Assembly: GCF_000007365.1 (NCBI RefSeq)
Contig: NC_004061.1
Coordinates: forward strand, 186,001-250,000
DNA from: Buchnera aphidicola str. Sg (Schizaphis graminum)
GTDB lineage: Bacteria; Pseudomonadota; Gammaproteobacteria; Enterobacterales; Enterobacteriaceae
Length of the DNA: 64,000 bases
Direction of reading: 5' to 3'
Positions 20,033-30,322 of this stretch are shown here, one piece after another. How positions within the stretch are numbered: position 1 is the first letter of the stretch; each line of letters starts with the position of its first letter. A model generated the notes under the pieces. The model saw nothing but the letters and a program-made list of their open reading frames with translations, was not told where the DNA came from and ran no database searches. A program made the position numbers and the translations under genes.

Positions 20033-20581
20033 TTGAATAAAATAAAAATGATAGTAGGATTATCTAATCCTAAAAAAAAATATCATAAAACGCGTCATAA
20101 CGTTGGATCTTGGTATATTTATTCGTTAGCAAAAAATTATTTGAGTATTTTAAAAGAAGAAAAAAAATTTTTTGGTTTTACTGGTTGTTTAAATATCAAA
20201 TCAAATTTTATTCGTTTACTCATACCTGATATTTTTATGAATATAAATGGTTTTTCCGTACATAGAATGGCTTCATTTTATAATATAAGTTTAAATCAAA
20301 TATTAATAGTACATGATGATCTTGATTTAGCACCTGGAATTATAAAATATAAATATAGTTACGGGCATAGTGGTCACAACGGATTAAGACATATTATTAA
20401 AGAATTTAATACTAAAGTGAATTTTTATCGATTGAGAATTGGCATTGGTCGTCCAAAAAATAAAAATGAAATATCATCGTTTGTACTTTCTATACCTGAT
20501 TTCAAGGAAATGAAGTTAATTAAGAAATCTATTTCATATGCAATAAAAGAAAATTTTACATTATTAAATTTGATACAATAG
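20033..20581 (+). CDS. pth: Peptidyl-tRNA hydrolase
   Basis: Pth cleaves peptidyl-tRNA dropped from ribosomes and recycles tRNA. The protein is 182 aa (E. coli 194), with a slightly shorter C-terminus. Active-site residues are visible: Asn in GLSNP (about residue 11), the catalytic His in TRHNVG (about 22), and Asp in VHDDLDL (about 95), followed by [11 protein letters not shown] and RLRIGIGRP. The start is the TTG at 20033, preceded by AAAGGA. The first ATG (20048) would cut the N-terminus and has no ribosome site. It is followed by ychF, the same pair as in E. coli. Confidence 0.94.
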
Positions 20582-20654
20582 TCAGATATAAAAATTTTTT
20601 TATATTTTTTAAATCAATTTTGTGTAATTGTTCATTTTTTAAGGCGTATAAAAT

Positions 20655-21743
20655 ATGGGTTTTAAATGTGGAATTATAGGATTACCCAATGTGGGTAAAT
20701 CTACTTTATTTAATGTTTTAACTAAAGGTAATTCGGCAGTTGCCAATTTTCCATTTTGTACTATTAAGCCAAATATAGGTATTGTTTCAGTCCCTGATAA
20801 TCGCATTAATAATCTTTCTAAAATTATTTTACCTAAAAAAATAACAAATGCTTTTATAGAATTTGTAGATATTGCTGGTTTAGTGAAAGGTGCGTCTAAA
20901 GGAGAAGGTTTAGGTAATCAATTTTTAAGTAACATACGTGATACTCATGCAATTGCTCATGTTGTTCGCTGTTTCAAAGATGATAATGTTAGTCATATTT
21001 ATAATCAACTACAACCTAAAATAGATGTTGATATAATTAATTCTGAACTTATATTAGCAGATTTTGAAACTTGTGAAAAATCTATATTAAAATTGCAAAA
21101 AAAACTAAATTTTAATAAAAAAGAGATAGAAGAAAAATTAGTTGTATTAAGTAAGTGCCTTGATCATTTAAAAAAATTTTTAATGTTAAAAACACTTGAG
21201 TTAGATGAAAATGAAAAGAAAATTATTAGTTATTTACGATTTTTAACTTTAAAACCCACAATGTATATTGCTAATATTAATGAACAAAAAGAGTCATGTT
21301 TTTTTTTAAATGAGTTAGAAAAAATGGCTAAAAAAGAAGGTTCTTCAGTCATTCCAATTAATTCGAATCTAGAATTAGATTTAATAAAAATGAATGAAGA
21401 TGAACAAAAATATTTTATGAAATCTTTTAATATAACGAATTTAGGATTAAATAATATTATTAAATCTGGTTATAAAATACTTAATTTAATAACATTTTTT
21501 ACCGCCGGAATAAAAGAGGTTCGTGCTTGGGCTATACCTAATGGCAGTACGAGTCTTCAAGCTGCTGATAAAATACATAGTGATTTTAGACGAGGTTTTA
21601 TTCGGGCACAAATCATCAATTATTTAGATTTTATAAAATATAAAAGTGAGACGAAGGTTAAAGAAGCAGGGAAGTATCGAAGCGAAGGAAAATTTTATCA
21701 AATTCAAGATGGCGACATTATTAATTTTTTATTTAATGTTTAA
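20655..21743 (+). CDS. ychF: Ribosome-binding ATPase YchF (OLA1 family)
   Basis: YchF is a P-loop protein of the Obg-related family that prefers ATP and binds ribosomes; it is linked to translation and stress response. It is 362 aa (E. coli 363). The G1 loop GLPNVGKST is at about residues 9-17, G3 is DIAGLVKGASKGEGLGN, and the C-terminal TGS-like domain shows EVRAWAIPNGSTSLQAADKIHSDF and GKYRSEGKFYQIQDGDII. A helical coiled-coil insertion is present between. The gene seems intact and follows pth by ~73 bases. Confidence 0.96.
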   Translation: MGFKCGIIGLPNVGKSTLFNVLTKGNSAVANFPFCTIKPNIGIVSVPDNRINNLSKIILPKKITNAFIEFVDIAGLVKGASKGEGLGNQFLSNIRDTHAIAHVVRCFKDDNVSHIYNQLQPKIDVDIINSELILADFETCEKSILKLQKKLNFNKKEIEEKLVVLSKCLDHLKKFLMLKTLELDENEKKIISYLRFLTLKPTMYIANINEQKESCFFLNELEKMAKKEGSSVIPINSNLELDLIKMNEDEQKYFMKSFNITNLGLNNIIKSGYKILNLITFFTAGIKEVRAWAIPNGSTSLQAADKIHSDFRRGFIRAQIINYLDFIKYKSETKVKEAGKYRSEGKFYQIQDGDIINFLFNV

Positions 21744-21758
21744 AAAAAGTTATTTTTT

Positions 21759-21792
21759 ATTAGAGAGGAAAATTTAATTTATCCTCTCTAAT
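21759..21792. terminator. Bidirectional terminator between ychF and thrC
   Basis: A perfect 11-base stem (21759-21769 with 21782-21792) contains the GAGAGGA/TCCTCTC core, unusually GC-rich for this DNA. It lies between convergent ychF and the end of the thr operon and can serve both. Confidence 0.75.
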
Positions 21793-21800
21793 TTATATGA

Positions 21801-23090
21801 TTATTTTTCTAATAAAAATTCTTTTAATTTATTAAAATCAGGATTAATATTATGGGATAATAATGGTAAATTATTTCTATTTTTCAATTCTTTTGGTAAA
21901 GAAATACTGTTTTCTAATATTTTTTCTACAGTATCTTTAAATTTAGACGGATGTGCAGTTCCTAAAAACAAACCGAATTCTTCTTTTTTTAATTGATCAT
22001 GCAATAGCCTGTAGGCAATTGCAGCATGTGGTTCGGATACATAACCCATTCGAAATAACTCTTTAAGAGTCTCTTTAGTAACATTATCTGATACACTTCC
22101 GAATCTTAATTCTTTTAAATCCCATTTTTTACGACGAAATAATTCTTCAATTCGGGGCCAATTATTAGGGCAACTAATATCCATAGCATTAGAAATTGTT
22201 GATACAGTTTTTTTAGGATTCCATTTTCCACTATTCAGAAATCTTGGAACTGTATCATTAGAATTAGTACATGCAATAAATGATTGAATTGGCAAACCAA
22301 GAGATTTGGCTAATAAACCAGCTGTTAAATTACCAAAGTTACCGCATGGAACGGCTATAACTAAATTTTTTCTTTTTTCTTCAGAAATCAATGAAAAAGC
22401 TTCAAAATAATAGCATATTTGGGCTAATAAACGACTTATATTAATAGAATTAGCAGAATTTAATCCTATTGATTCTTTTAATTTTTTATCATCAAAGGCT
22501 TTTTTGACTAATTTTTGACAATCGTCAAAACTACCGTTAATAGAAATAGTTTTTATATTTTTCCCTAAAGTACAAAATAATTGTTCTTGTAATAGAGTGA
22601 TTTTTCCCTTTGGATATAAAATAATTACTCGAATGTTTTTCATTCCATAAAAAGCATGAGCAACTGCAGCTCCGGTGTCTCCTGACGTTGCTGTCAAAAT
22701 CGTAAAAGATTCATTTTTTTTATTAAGACATAGTATCATTTGAGCCATAAAACGTGCCCCAAAATCTTTAAATGCTAATGTTGGGCCATGAAATAGTTCA
22801 AAACAGCTTATATTCTTATTAATACAAATTTTTAATGGTTTTGAAAATGAAAATGCTTTTTTAACATGTTCATGCAATACTTCTTTAGAAATTTCACTAC
22901 TAATAAATTTAGAAAGTATTTCAGTACTTCGTGTAATAAAATCCATTTTTAATATTTTTGATAACTCTACAGGAGTCATAATTGGTAATTTTACTGGAAA
23001 AAACAAACCTTGTTTCTGTCCTAATCCAAGTTTTACGGCAGTTTCAAAATTTACTTGTTCGTTATGGTTTTTTAAATTATAGAGTTTCAT
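21801..23090 (-). CDS. thrC: Threonine synthase
   Basis: ThrC converts O-phosphohomoserine to threonine with pyridoxal phosphate, the last step of the pathway. It is 429 aa (E. coli 428). The PLP lysine is in LAFKDFGARFMAQ (about residue 107), followed by TATSGDTGAAVAHAFYG (phosphate and substrate loop) and VPCGNFGNLTAG (PLP phosphate loop). It is the third gene of thrABC, starting 3 bases after the thrB stop, so translation is probably coupled. Threonine is an essential amino acid for the aphid host and also feeds isoleucine synthesis. Confidence 0.97.
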   Translation of the reverse strand: MKLYNLKNHNEQVNFETAVKLGLGQKQGLFFPVKLPIMTPVELSKILKMDFITRSTEILSKFISSEISKEVLHEHVKKAFSFSKPLKICINKNISCFELFHGPTLAFKDFGARFMAQMILCLNKKNESFTILTATSGDTGAAVAHAFYGMKNIRVIILYPKGKITLLQEQLFCTLGKNIKTISINGSFDDCQKLVKKAFDDKKLKESIGLNSANSINISRLLAQICYYFEAFSLISEEKRKNLVIAVPCGNFGNLTAGLLAKSLGLPIQSFIACTNSNDTVPRFLNSGKWNPKKTVSTISNAMDISCPNNWPRIEELFRRKKWDLKELRFGSVSDNVTKETLKELFRMGYVSEPHAAIAYRLLHDQLKKEEFGLFLGTAHPSKFKDTVEKILENSISLPKELKNRNNLPLLSHNINPDFNKLKEFLLEK

Positions 23091-23093
23091 TTT

Positions 23094-24023
23094 TTATCCT
23101 ATTTTTCGCACACCTTTTACATCTACAGCACAAATGTGAACAAATCCTGTTTTATTTTGTAAATAATTATTTTTTAGCCATAAAGATATCTTTTCAGCAG
23201 TTTTTATTTTATCAGAAATTGCAAAAATAGTAGGACCTGATCCAGATATTCCACAACTTATAGCTCCAATTTTTTTAATTTTTTCCTTGGCGTTTAAAAA
23301 ATTAGGAAGTAATTTACTACGATATGGTTCTGCTATGAAATCTTGCATACATCTAGCTGCTAAATGAGATTGTTTAGTATACGATGCATGAATAAAACCT
23401 GCTAAATAACGACTATTTTTAATACAAATATCTTTTTTATATTCTTTAGGCAAAATTTTTCTTGCTTCTGCAGTAGAAACTTTAATTCCTGGCCAAGCAA
23501 TAATCCAAAACCAATGTTTAAAATTAGGGATCTTTTGACTTATAATATCAGAATCTTCTAGTATTAATTGAAGACCTCCTAAATAAGATGGTGCTACATT
23601 ATCATAATGTATGCTTCCTGATATTTCACCTTCTATTTCACCCATAAGTAATAGTAATTCTTTTGAATTCAAAGGATTATTACAAATTTGATTAATAGCA
23701 ACTAAAGTAGCAACTACTGAGCATGCACTAGATCCTAGTCCTGATCCGATGGGCATATTTTTTTCAAGTATTATAGAAACTGGAATATTTTTTTTTATTA
23801 CTTTACAAAATTTGAACCAACATTTCCAAACAATGTTTTGTTCTTTATTTATAGGTAATTTATTAGAAAAAATCCCTTTATTAATTAATTCAAATTTTTT
23901 TGATAACTTTACTGTTACACAATCACCTAACAAAGTACCATTTATTGGTATAATGGCTGCACCTAAAATATCAAATCCAACTCCAACATTAGCAACAGAA
24001 GCTGGTGCATAAATTTTAATCAT
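23094..24023 (-). CDS. thrB: Homoserine kinase
   Basis: ThrB phosphorylates homoserine with ATP, giving the substrate of ThrC. It is a GHMP kinase of 309 aa (E. coli 310). The ATP loop [15 protein letters not shown] is at about residues 88-102, with the N-terminal [16 protein letters not shown] and the C-terminal [12 protein letters not shown] typical of the family. It lies 19 bases after thrA and 3 bases before thrC on the same strand. Confidence 0.97.
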   Translation of the reverse strand: MIKIYAPASVANVGVGFDILGAAIIPINGTLLGDCVTVKLSKKFELINKGIFSNKLPINKEQNIVWKCWFKFCKVIKKNIPVSIILEKNMPIGSGLGSSACSVVATLVAINQICNNPLNSKELLLLMGEIEGEISGSIHYDNVAPSYLGGLQLILEDSDIISQKIPNFKHWFWIIAWPGIKVSTAEARKILPKEYKKDICIKNSRYLAGFIHASYTKQSHLAARCMQDFIAEPYRSKLLPNFLNAKEKIKKIGAISCGISGSGPTIFAISDKIKTAEKISLWLKNNYLQNKTGFVHICAVDVKGVRKIG

Positions 24024-24042
24024 TACTGTACTCCGCTGATGC

Positions 24043-26487
24043 TTATAATATTATACGTAGTAAGTCGGAAAACACCCCAGAGGCAGTAACATCGTTACCC
24101 GCACCATATCCTCTTAATACAAGAGGAATTGGTTGATAATAATTTGTATAAAATGTTAGTGCATTTTCACCATTTTTTACCTTATATAATGGATTATTGC
24201 TATTTATTTCCTCAATTTTCACTGAACATTTTCCATTTTTTTCTATACTTCCAATAAAACGCAGTACATTGCCTATATCACGTGCTTTATTAACTCTTTC
24301 TGAAAAGAATGAATCTAGTTCTTTTAATTTAAATAAAAATTCTTCAGAATTTTGATATTTTTTAAATCTTTCTGGTAATATGGGTTCAATGCTTATGTCT
24401 TTTAGTTCTATTGAATATCCAATTTCTCGAGCTAAAACTAATAGTTTTCTAGCAACGTCGATTCCAGATAAATCATCGAAGGGATTAGGTTCAGTAAAAC
24501 CTAATTTTTTTGCTTCTTTAGTTGCTTCAGATAATAAAACACCTTCTTCCAGTTTTCCAAATATGAAAGATAAAGAACCAGATAATATACCTTTAAAAGA
24601 TATAAGACAATCACCTGTACTAAATAAACTTTGAAGTGTGTTAATAACTGGTAATCCTGCTCCAACATTAGTTTCATATAAAAATTTTTTATTTTCTTTT
24701 AATGCAGTAGTTCTAATTTCACTGTAATATTTTAACGAATCTGTATTAGCTTTTTTATTCGAAGTAATTATATGAAATCCCTTTTTAATGAAACTGATAT
24801 ATTGCTTTGACAAAATATAATCAGATGTACAATCTATTATTACTGAATTAGAATCGCAGGTATTTTTTAATAGTTCATTTAATATTGTTAAATTAAATTT
24901 TTCTTTTGATTTTTTAAAATTTTCTTCCCAATTATTTAAATTTATTGAATTTTTTAAAAAAAGTAATTTTTTAGAATTAGCAATCATACGAAATTGTATT
25001 TTTATATTTTTTTGGTCTAAAAATTTTTCTTGCTTTAAGATTTGTTTTAATAATGCTTTTCCCACTCCACCTATTCCAATTAGAAAAACATTTATGATTG
25101 TTTTCTTAAAAAATAATGTATTATGAATATTTTGTATACCTTGTAAAAGGTTTTCTTTTTTAATTACTATTGATATAGAATGTTTTGAAGATCCATGTGC
25201 AATTGCAAGTACATTGATTTTTGATGAACCTAAAGAAGAAAAAATTTTTGATGCAATATTATTTTTTTCAGAAATATTAGAGCCAATAACTGACAAAATA
25301 GTTAAATTTTTTACTATATTAAAATCATTTAATAATCCTTCTTTTATTTCTAACGTAAATTCTTTTTTTAATATTAATAAAATATAATCAATGTCTTTTT
25401 CGAAAGTACAAAAATTTATTTGATTTTCTGAAGAAGATTGTATTATTAAAATAATTTTCATACTCTCTCTTGAGAGAATAGTAAAAATACGTGCAATTGT
25501 ATTTCCTGAATCTTTTAGACAAGAACCAGAAATATTGAACATTATGATGTTATCAAGATATGTCACCCCTTTTAGAGAATTGTCACTTGGATTATTTTCT
25601 TTACCAATCCAAGTTCCCTTAGACTCAGTGTTATTAGTGTTTTTTATGACGCAAGGTATTTGAAACTGAGAAATTGGTTCAATAGTTCGAGGATGTAGTA
25701 CCTTAGCCCCAAAATAAGATAATTCCATGGCTTCTTGATATGATATGTAATCCAATAGGTAAGTATTTGAAACTATCCTCGGATCTGCTGTCAAAACACC
25801 ATCAACATCAGTCCAAATTTCACAACATTTGGCATTTAAGCAAGAAGCTAAAATTGCAGCAGAATAATCAGAACCATTACGTCCTAGTACTACTAATTCT
25901 CCTTCTTTATTGCCTGCAATAAAACCAGCCATTAAAATAATATTTTTTTGATCTATATTAATTTTTTTAATACGTTTTTTAGACTCTTTAATATCAATAG
26001 TAGAATCTAAATAGTTTCCTATTGATAAAAGATTTGTGACTGGATTTAAAATAGTAACTTCATGATTTCTAGATTGTAATATATTTTTCATAATATCAAC
26101 TGAAAGTATTTCTCCACGAGATATTATGATAGGTTTAATACCTTCTGGACATTGTTTTATTAAAAGAATACCATTGATTATTTTTTTTAATTTATTAAAT
26201 TCTATTTCAATTGTTGATTTTGTATTTTCATATGGGAAAAGTGGTTGTATTCTTTTAATGTCTTGTATTAATTCAATAAAAATGTTTTTTGCAAGATTAA
26301 TTTTTTTTAAAACTTCATCATCAATCTTATTTTCAATTATTGTAGCTAAGTAATTAGTTATTTTAGCTGGAGCTGAAAGAACAACTGCAATTTGTTCCTT
26401 TTTATTTTTTTTTTCTATAATGTCAGCTACACATAAAAACTTTTTTGCATTAGCTAGCGAAGTTCCACCAAATTTCAATAGTTTCAT
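24043..26487 (-). CDS. thrA: Bifunctional aspartokinase I / homoserine dehydrogenase I
   Basis: ThrA catalyses the first and third steps from aspartate to threonine. It is 814 aa (E. coli 820). The order is aspartokinase ([17 protein letters not shown] at the start, [13 protein letters not shown] near 206), two ACT-like regulatory segments (about 310-450), then homoserine dehydrogenase from about 465 ([15 protein letters not shown] loop, [41 protein letters not shown]). The gene contains an in-frame run of 10 A (26405-26414), yet is intact. Whether threonine feedback is kept cannot be judged here. AAGGA precedes the ATG. An attenuator-like hairpin lies 29 bases upstream. Confidence 0.97.
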
Positions 26488-26516
26488 ATTTTTTTATATC
26501 CTTAAATTTATATCAT

Positions 26517-26548
26517 AAAAAACCCGCATTATTTTTGAGCGGGTTTTT
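26517..26548 (-). promoter_or_regulatory. Attenuator-like intrinsic terminator upstream of thrA
   Basis: On the minus strand AAAAACCCGC, an 11-base loop and GCGGGTTTTTT form a strong hairpin with a U run, 29 bases before the thrA ATG. No gene ends there, since thrA and hpt are divergent. It matches the position and core (CCCGC/GCGGG) of the E. coli thr attenuator. A threonine-rich leader peptide is not visible upstream. Transcripts for thrA must read through it, so it may set a basal level or be a relic. Confidence 0.7.
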
Positions 26549-27255
26549 ATTAAATATATACATTGTCTCATATTAATTATGATTAGTTATAATAAATAAA
26601 AACAGTTCTTCTATTTAGAGAAGAAACGATAAGAAGCAGATATTAATATTGTTGACGCAGTATCCTTGATATATAAATTAATAAAAGTTTAAAGTAATTG
26701 AATTAGTTTATTGAATAGTGTTGTTTAATAAGATTTAGAGCCGTAATTAAGAATATTTTTATTTTTTATTTTTTATTATAGCGTATATTTTAAATATTAT
26801 TAATGTTATCACAGATTTAGTTTATTAATATTGTAAAAAGTTATTAGGAAAAAAAGATATGTTTTTTATTTAAAATTTTTTCTATTTCTGTATATGATTT
26901 TTTTAAAAAATAATTGTATAAAATCATTATATAATATGAAATATTAATATTTTTTGTTGATTATAAAAAAATAATAACAATTCTAATTATAGAATAAATA
27001 TTACTTAACAAATGTAAAATAAATTGAACTAATTTATAAACTTTTTTATTAAATTAATATTATTTTTTTCTATTAGTAGTTTGATTTTTATAACATAATG
27101 ATTATTATTAGTGCAATAGTTAAAAATAAATATTTTGTTTTTAAATTTTATATTACAATTTTTGTTGTTGAATATACTCGCTATTTTGAATAAATATCAA
27201 TAAATGATTTTTAGTATAATAATTTAAAATATACATTAAAAACTTATTTCATATT
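26549..27255 (+). other. Long intergenic region between thrA attenuator and hpt
   Basis: About 700 bases separate the thr attenuator from hpt, among the largest spacers in the window. I found no frame with recognisable protein similarity and no RNA gene. A small inverted repeat CTTCT/AGAAG lies near 26610-26625, and a TATAAT near 27212 could belong to an hpt promoter but has no well-placed -35. The sequence is otherwise A/T-rich and may be a degraded gene beyond recognition. Confidence 0.45.
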
Positions 27256-27789
27256 ATGAAACATACTATCAAAGTGATTATTTCTGAAAAAGAACTAGAT
27301 ATTCGCGTTCGTGAATTGGGTGAAGAAATTACTAAAAAATATAAAAATAGTAAAAATAAAATAATATTAATTGCTTTATTACGTGGTTCATTTGTATTTA
27401 TAGCAGATTTATGTCGTAGAATTAAAATTGAACATGAAATTGATTTTATGACCACTTCTAGTTATGGACGTGGCATGATATCTACTGGAGATGTAAAAAT
27501 TATAAAAGATTTAGACGAGGATATCTATAACAAAAATGTTTTAATTGTTGAAGATATTATTGATTCTGGAAAAACGTTAAGTAAAGTACTAGGTATTTTA
27601 AAATTAAGAAATCCGAAATCATTATCAATTTGCACTCTTTTAGATAAGCCAGAATGTCGTGAAGTTAATATTAATATTGATTTTGTAGGTTTCTCTATAC
27701 CTGATGAATTTATGGTTGGATATGGAATAGATTATGCTCAATCTTATCGATATTTACCATATATAGGAAAAGTGATTTTTAAAAAATAA
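27256..27789 (+). CDS. hpt: Hypoxanthine phosphoribosyltransferase
   Basis: Hpt salvages hypoxanthine (and guanine weakly) to IMP (GMP) using PRPP. It is 177 aa (E. coli 178). The PRPP-binding motif [14 protein letters not shown] is at about residues 95-108, preceded by [15 protein letters not shown] and the SSYG loop TTSSYGRGM. It connects with guaC (GMP to IMP) at 37.4 kb, suggesting purine exchange with the host. It ends 8 bases before the convergent panC stop, in an A/T palindromic stretch that may terminate both. Confidence 0.95.
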   Translation: MKHTIKVIISEKELDIRVRELGEEITKKYKNSKNKIILIALLRGSFVFIADLCRRIKIEHEIDFMTTSSYGRGMISTGDVKIIKDLDEDIYNKNVLIVEDIIDSGKTLSKVLGILKLRNPKSLSICTLLDKPECREVNINIDFVGFSIPDEFMVGYGIDYAQSYRYLPYIGKVIFKK

Positions 27790-27797
27790 AAATTTTT

Positions 27798-28661
27798 TTA
27801 ATCTCTTAGTATTATTTTTTTATTGTCAATTAATCGAATTTTTCCTAACCAAACTGATGCTATTATAATAATATTTTTGCTGTCTTTAGATATAGGATCA
27901 AGTGTTTTGGAATCATACGCATTAAATATATCAATATAAAATCCTTTTTTTATAAGATATTTACGTGATGTATGAATATTTTTTTTAATGTTTTTCCCAT
28001 TGTTGTTTTTAATAAAATTACAAGTTTGTTTTATAGCTTGATATAAGTAAGATGCTTTTTGTTGTGCTAGATCGCTCAGGTGCTTGTTACGAGAGCTAAA
28101 AGCTAATCCGTTTTTTAATCTTATTATAGGTAAACTAATAATTTTTATAGGATAATTTAATTCTTTTACTAATTTTTTTATAATTAATAGTTGTTGATAA
28201 TCTTTTTCTCCAAAGAAAGAAAAATTTGGTTGTATTAAGTTAAATAACTTACAAACTATTGTTGTTACGCCTATAAAATGTCCAGGACGTACCTTTCCTT
28301 CTATAATTTTAGATAATTTAGGTACATCAATATATGTGTGATTTTTTAATCCAAGAGGATACATTTCATTTACATCCGGACAAAAAAGAATTTCAACTTT
28401 TTCTTGTTTTAAAATACAACAATCTTGTTCAAAAGTTTTGGGATATTTTTTAAGATCCAATAGATCTTCAAATTGCATAGGATTAATAAAAATGCTTACT
28501 ATTACAATATCTACATTTTTTTTTGCTAATAAAATTAATTTTATGTGACCATCATGTAAATTTCCCATTGTTGGTACTAATCCAATTATTTTATTCTTTT
28601 TTTTTAGTTCTTTTATTTTTTTTTCTAGTAGGTTGATATTTTTTATAATATTCATGATCAT
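27798..28661 (-). CDS. panC: Pantothenate synthetase
   Basis: PanC joins pantoate and beta-alanine using ATP to make pantothenate. It is 287 aa (E. coli 283). The nucleotidyl-transferase motif VPTMGNLHDGH is at about residues 29-39, with FGEKDYQQL (about 148) and SSRN (KMSKS-like) in LAFSSRNKHLS. The annotated start may be two codons early (MIMNIIKN or MNIIKN). It follows panB by 9 bases. No panD, the beta-alanine source in E. coli, is adjacent, so beta-alanine may come from the host (inference). Confidence 0.96.
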   Translation of the reverse strand: MIMNIIKNINLLEKKIKELKKKNKIIGLVPTMGNLHDGHIKLILLAKKNVDIVIVSIFINPMQFEDLLDLKKYPKTFEQDCCILKQEKVEILFCPDVNEMYPLGLKNHTYIDVPKLSKIIEGKVRPGHFIGVTTIVCKLFNLIQPNFSFFGEKDYQQLLIIKKLVKELNYPIKIISLPIIRLKNGLAFSSRNKHLSDLAQQKASYLYQAIKQTCNFIKNNNGKNIKKNIHTSRKYLIKKGFYIDIFNAYDSKTLDPISKDSKNIIIIASVWLGKIRLIDNKKIILRD

Positions 28662-28670
28662 TCCAAAAAT

Positions 28671-29462
28671 TTAAAAACTATATTTTTCACTGGGGAAATT
28701 TCCATTTTTAACTTCATTGATATATTGTTTAATAGCATTTTGAATGCTTCCATTGTGACAAAGGAAATTTTTTACAAATTTTAGTTTTTTTCCATCCGTT
28801 ATTCCTAATAAATCTTGCATAACAAGTATTTGTCCGTCAGTATGATGACCTGATCCTATACCAATTACTGGAATAGATAAGTTTTCAGTTATTTTTTTAG
28901 CTAAAAGTGAAGGAATACATTCTAAAACTAGCATTTTAATTCCTGCTTCTTCTAGAATAAAGGCTTCATCTATTATTCGTTGTGCATCATTTTTTTCTTT
29001 TCCTTGAATTTTATACCCGCTTAAAAAATTTATAGATTGTGGGGTTAATCCTATATGACCACACACTAATATTGATCTTTTTGATAGTTCTTTGACAGTT
29101 TCAACTAACCATTTTCCACCTTCTATTTTTATCATATTAGCACCAGATTGTATAATTTTAGCTGTGTTTTTTAAAGTTTCTTCGATACTATAATACGACA
29201 TAAATGGTAAATCAGACAATAAAAAGGAATTTGGTGCACCTCTTCTCACTGCTTTTGTATGATATTTAATATCTTGAATTTTTACAGGTAGTGTAGAATT
29301 ATGACCTTGAATAGTCATACCTAGAGAATCACCTACAAGCATAATAGGAATACCTTCCTTTTCAAAAAGTCTAGAAAAACTGAAATCATAAGCTGTAATA
29401 GCAGCAAATTTTATTTGATTTTTTTTCCAGTTTTGTATTTTTGATATAGTAATAGATTCCAT
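28671..29462 (-). CDS. panB: Ketopantoate hydroxymethyltransferase
   Basis: PanB transfers a hydroxymethyl group from methylenetetrahydrofolate to 2-ketoisovalerate, the first pantothenate step. It is 263 aa (E. coli 264). The TIM-barrel segments [33 protein letters not shown] (metal site Asp, about residue 45), MIKIEGG and [21 protein letters not shown] are the family's. Its substrate ties it to the ilv pathway seen at the right edge. It forms the panB-panC operon and is separated from dksA by a terminator. Confidence 0.97.
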   Translation of the reverse strand: MESITISKIQNWKKNQIKFAAITAYDFSFSRLFEKEGIPIMLVGDSLGMTIQGHNSTLPVKIQDIKYHTKAVRRGAPNSFLLSDLPFMSYYSIEETLKNTAKIIQSGANMIKIEGGKWLVETVKELSKRSILVCGHIGLTPQSINFLSGYKIQGKEKNDAQRIIDEAFILEEAGIKMLVLECIPSLLAKKITENLSIPVIGIGSGHHTDGQILVMQDLLGITDGKKLKFVKNFLCHNGSIQNAIKQYINEVKNGNFPSEKYSF

Positions 29463-29508
29463 AATTTACCTACTTTGTTTAAAGAACATAATTGACAAAA
29501 CTAAAGAA

Positions 29509-29548
29509 AGGATACTCGATATAATTTAATATATCAATCGAATATCCT
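29509..29548 (-). terminator. Terminator after dksA
   Basis: A 12-base stem (29509-29520 with 29537-29548) has a single U-G wobble on the minus strand but a C-A mismatch on the plus strand, so it fits the dksA transcript. A weak U-rich stretch follows. It lies between dksA and panB, which are on the same strand, and so separates two units. Confidence 0.6.
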
Positions 29549-29560
29549 CATCTATATATA

Positions 29561-30028
29561 TTAACCAGCCATTTGTTTTTCTCGAATTTCTGCTAGTGTT
29601 TTACAGTCAATACACAAATTTGCAGTAGGTCTGGCTTCTAAACGACGTATGCCAATTTCAACAGCACAAGAATTGCAATAACCAAAATCTTTATCTTTTA
29701 TTTTTTTTAAAGTTTCTTGTATTTTTTTTATTAATTTACGACTTCTATCTCGATTTCGTAATTCTAAACTAAATTCTTCTTCTTGAGCTGCTCGATCAAT
29801 AGGATCTGGAAAATTAGTTGATTTATCCTGTATATAAAGCAAAGTATGATTAATTTCAATTGTTAATTGATTCTTCCATGTTTCAAGAATTTTTTTAAAA
29901 TGTAACATTTGTTTTTCATTCATATATTCTTCATCTGTTTTTTTTTGATAAGGCTGTAAACCAGCAATAGCAAGAACGTTTAGAGATGATGTTTTTTTAT
30001 TTTGTTCTTTTTCCATATTTTTTTCCAA
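29561..30028 (-). CDS. dksA: RNA polymerase-binding regulator DksA
   Basis: DksA binds the secondary channel of RNA polymerase and, with ppGpp, adjusts rRNA and amino acid operon transcription. It is 155 aa (E. coli 151). The coiled-coil tip has [11 protein letters not shown] (the DxxDxA motif), and the C-terminal zinc finger has four Cys in YCNSC and LCIDC, with [11 protein letters not shown] between. The end [10 protein letters not shown] is identical in E. coli. It is one of very few transcription factors kept here, and it may affect polymerase behaviour on starved or slippery templates (speculative). Confidence 0.97.
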   Translation of the reverse strand: MEKNMEKEQNKKTSSLNVLAIAGLQPYQKKTDEEYMNEKQMLHFKKILETWKNQLTIEINHTLLYIQDKSTNFPDPIDRAAQEEEFSLELRNRDRSRKLIKKIQETLKKIKDKDFGYCNSCAVEIGIRRLEARPTANLCIDCKTLAEIREKQMAG

Positions 30029-30322
30029 TAAAAAATTTACATGTATTTAAAATAAAAAATCTATTATTAGCATAATATTAATTATTAACAATACATGTTA
30101 TTCAAAAAATGTTTACATAAAAATAAGAATAGAAAAATAATTTAGATATTATTTTTTTAATAAGATTAATTTTTATAATTGAAAAATTTATTTTTTTCTT
30201 TTTATAAAAGAAAAAATTAATATAAATAATATTAACATAAACTTTAGTTAAATATATTCTATAGAAGTATGTTGATTTAAAAAATTATATTTTTTTATCT
30301 ATAATTATAGGAAATGTAATAA

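Noticed and set aside
26494-26571. 25-codon frame over the thr hairpin as a leader peptide
   Set aside because: It has only one threonine codon, runs through the terminator itself and lacks a good ribosome site.
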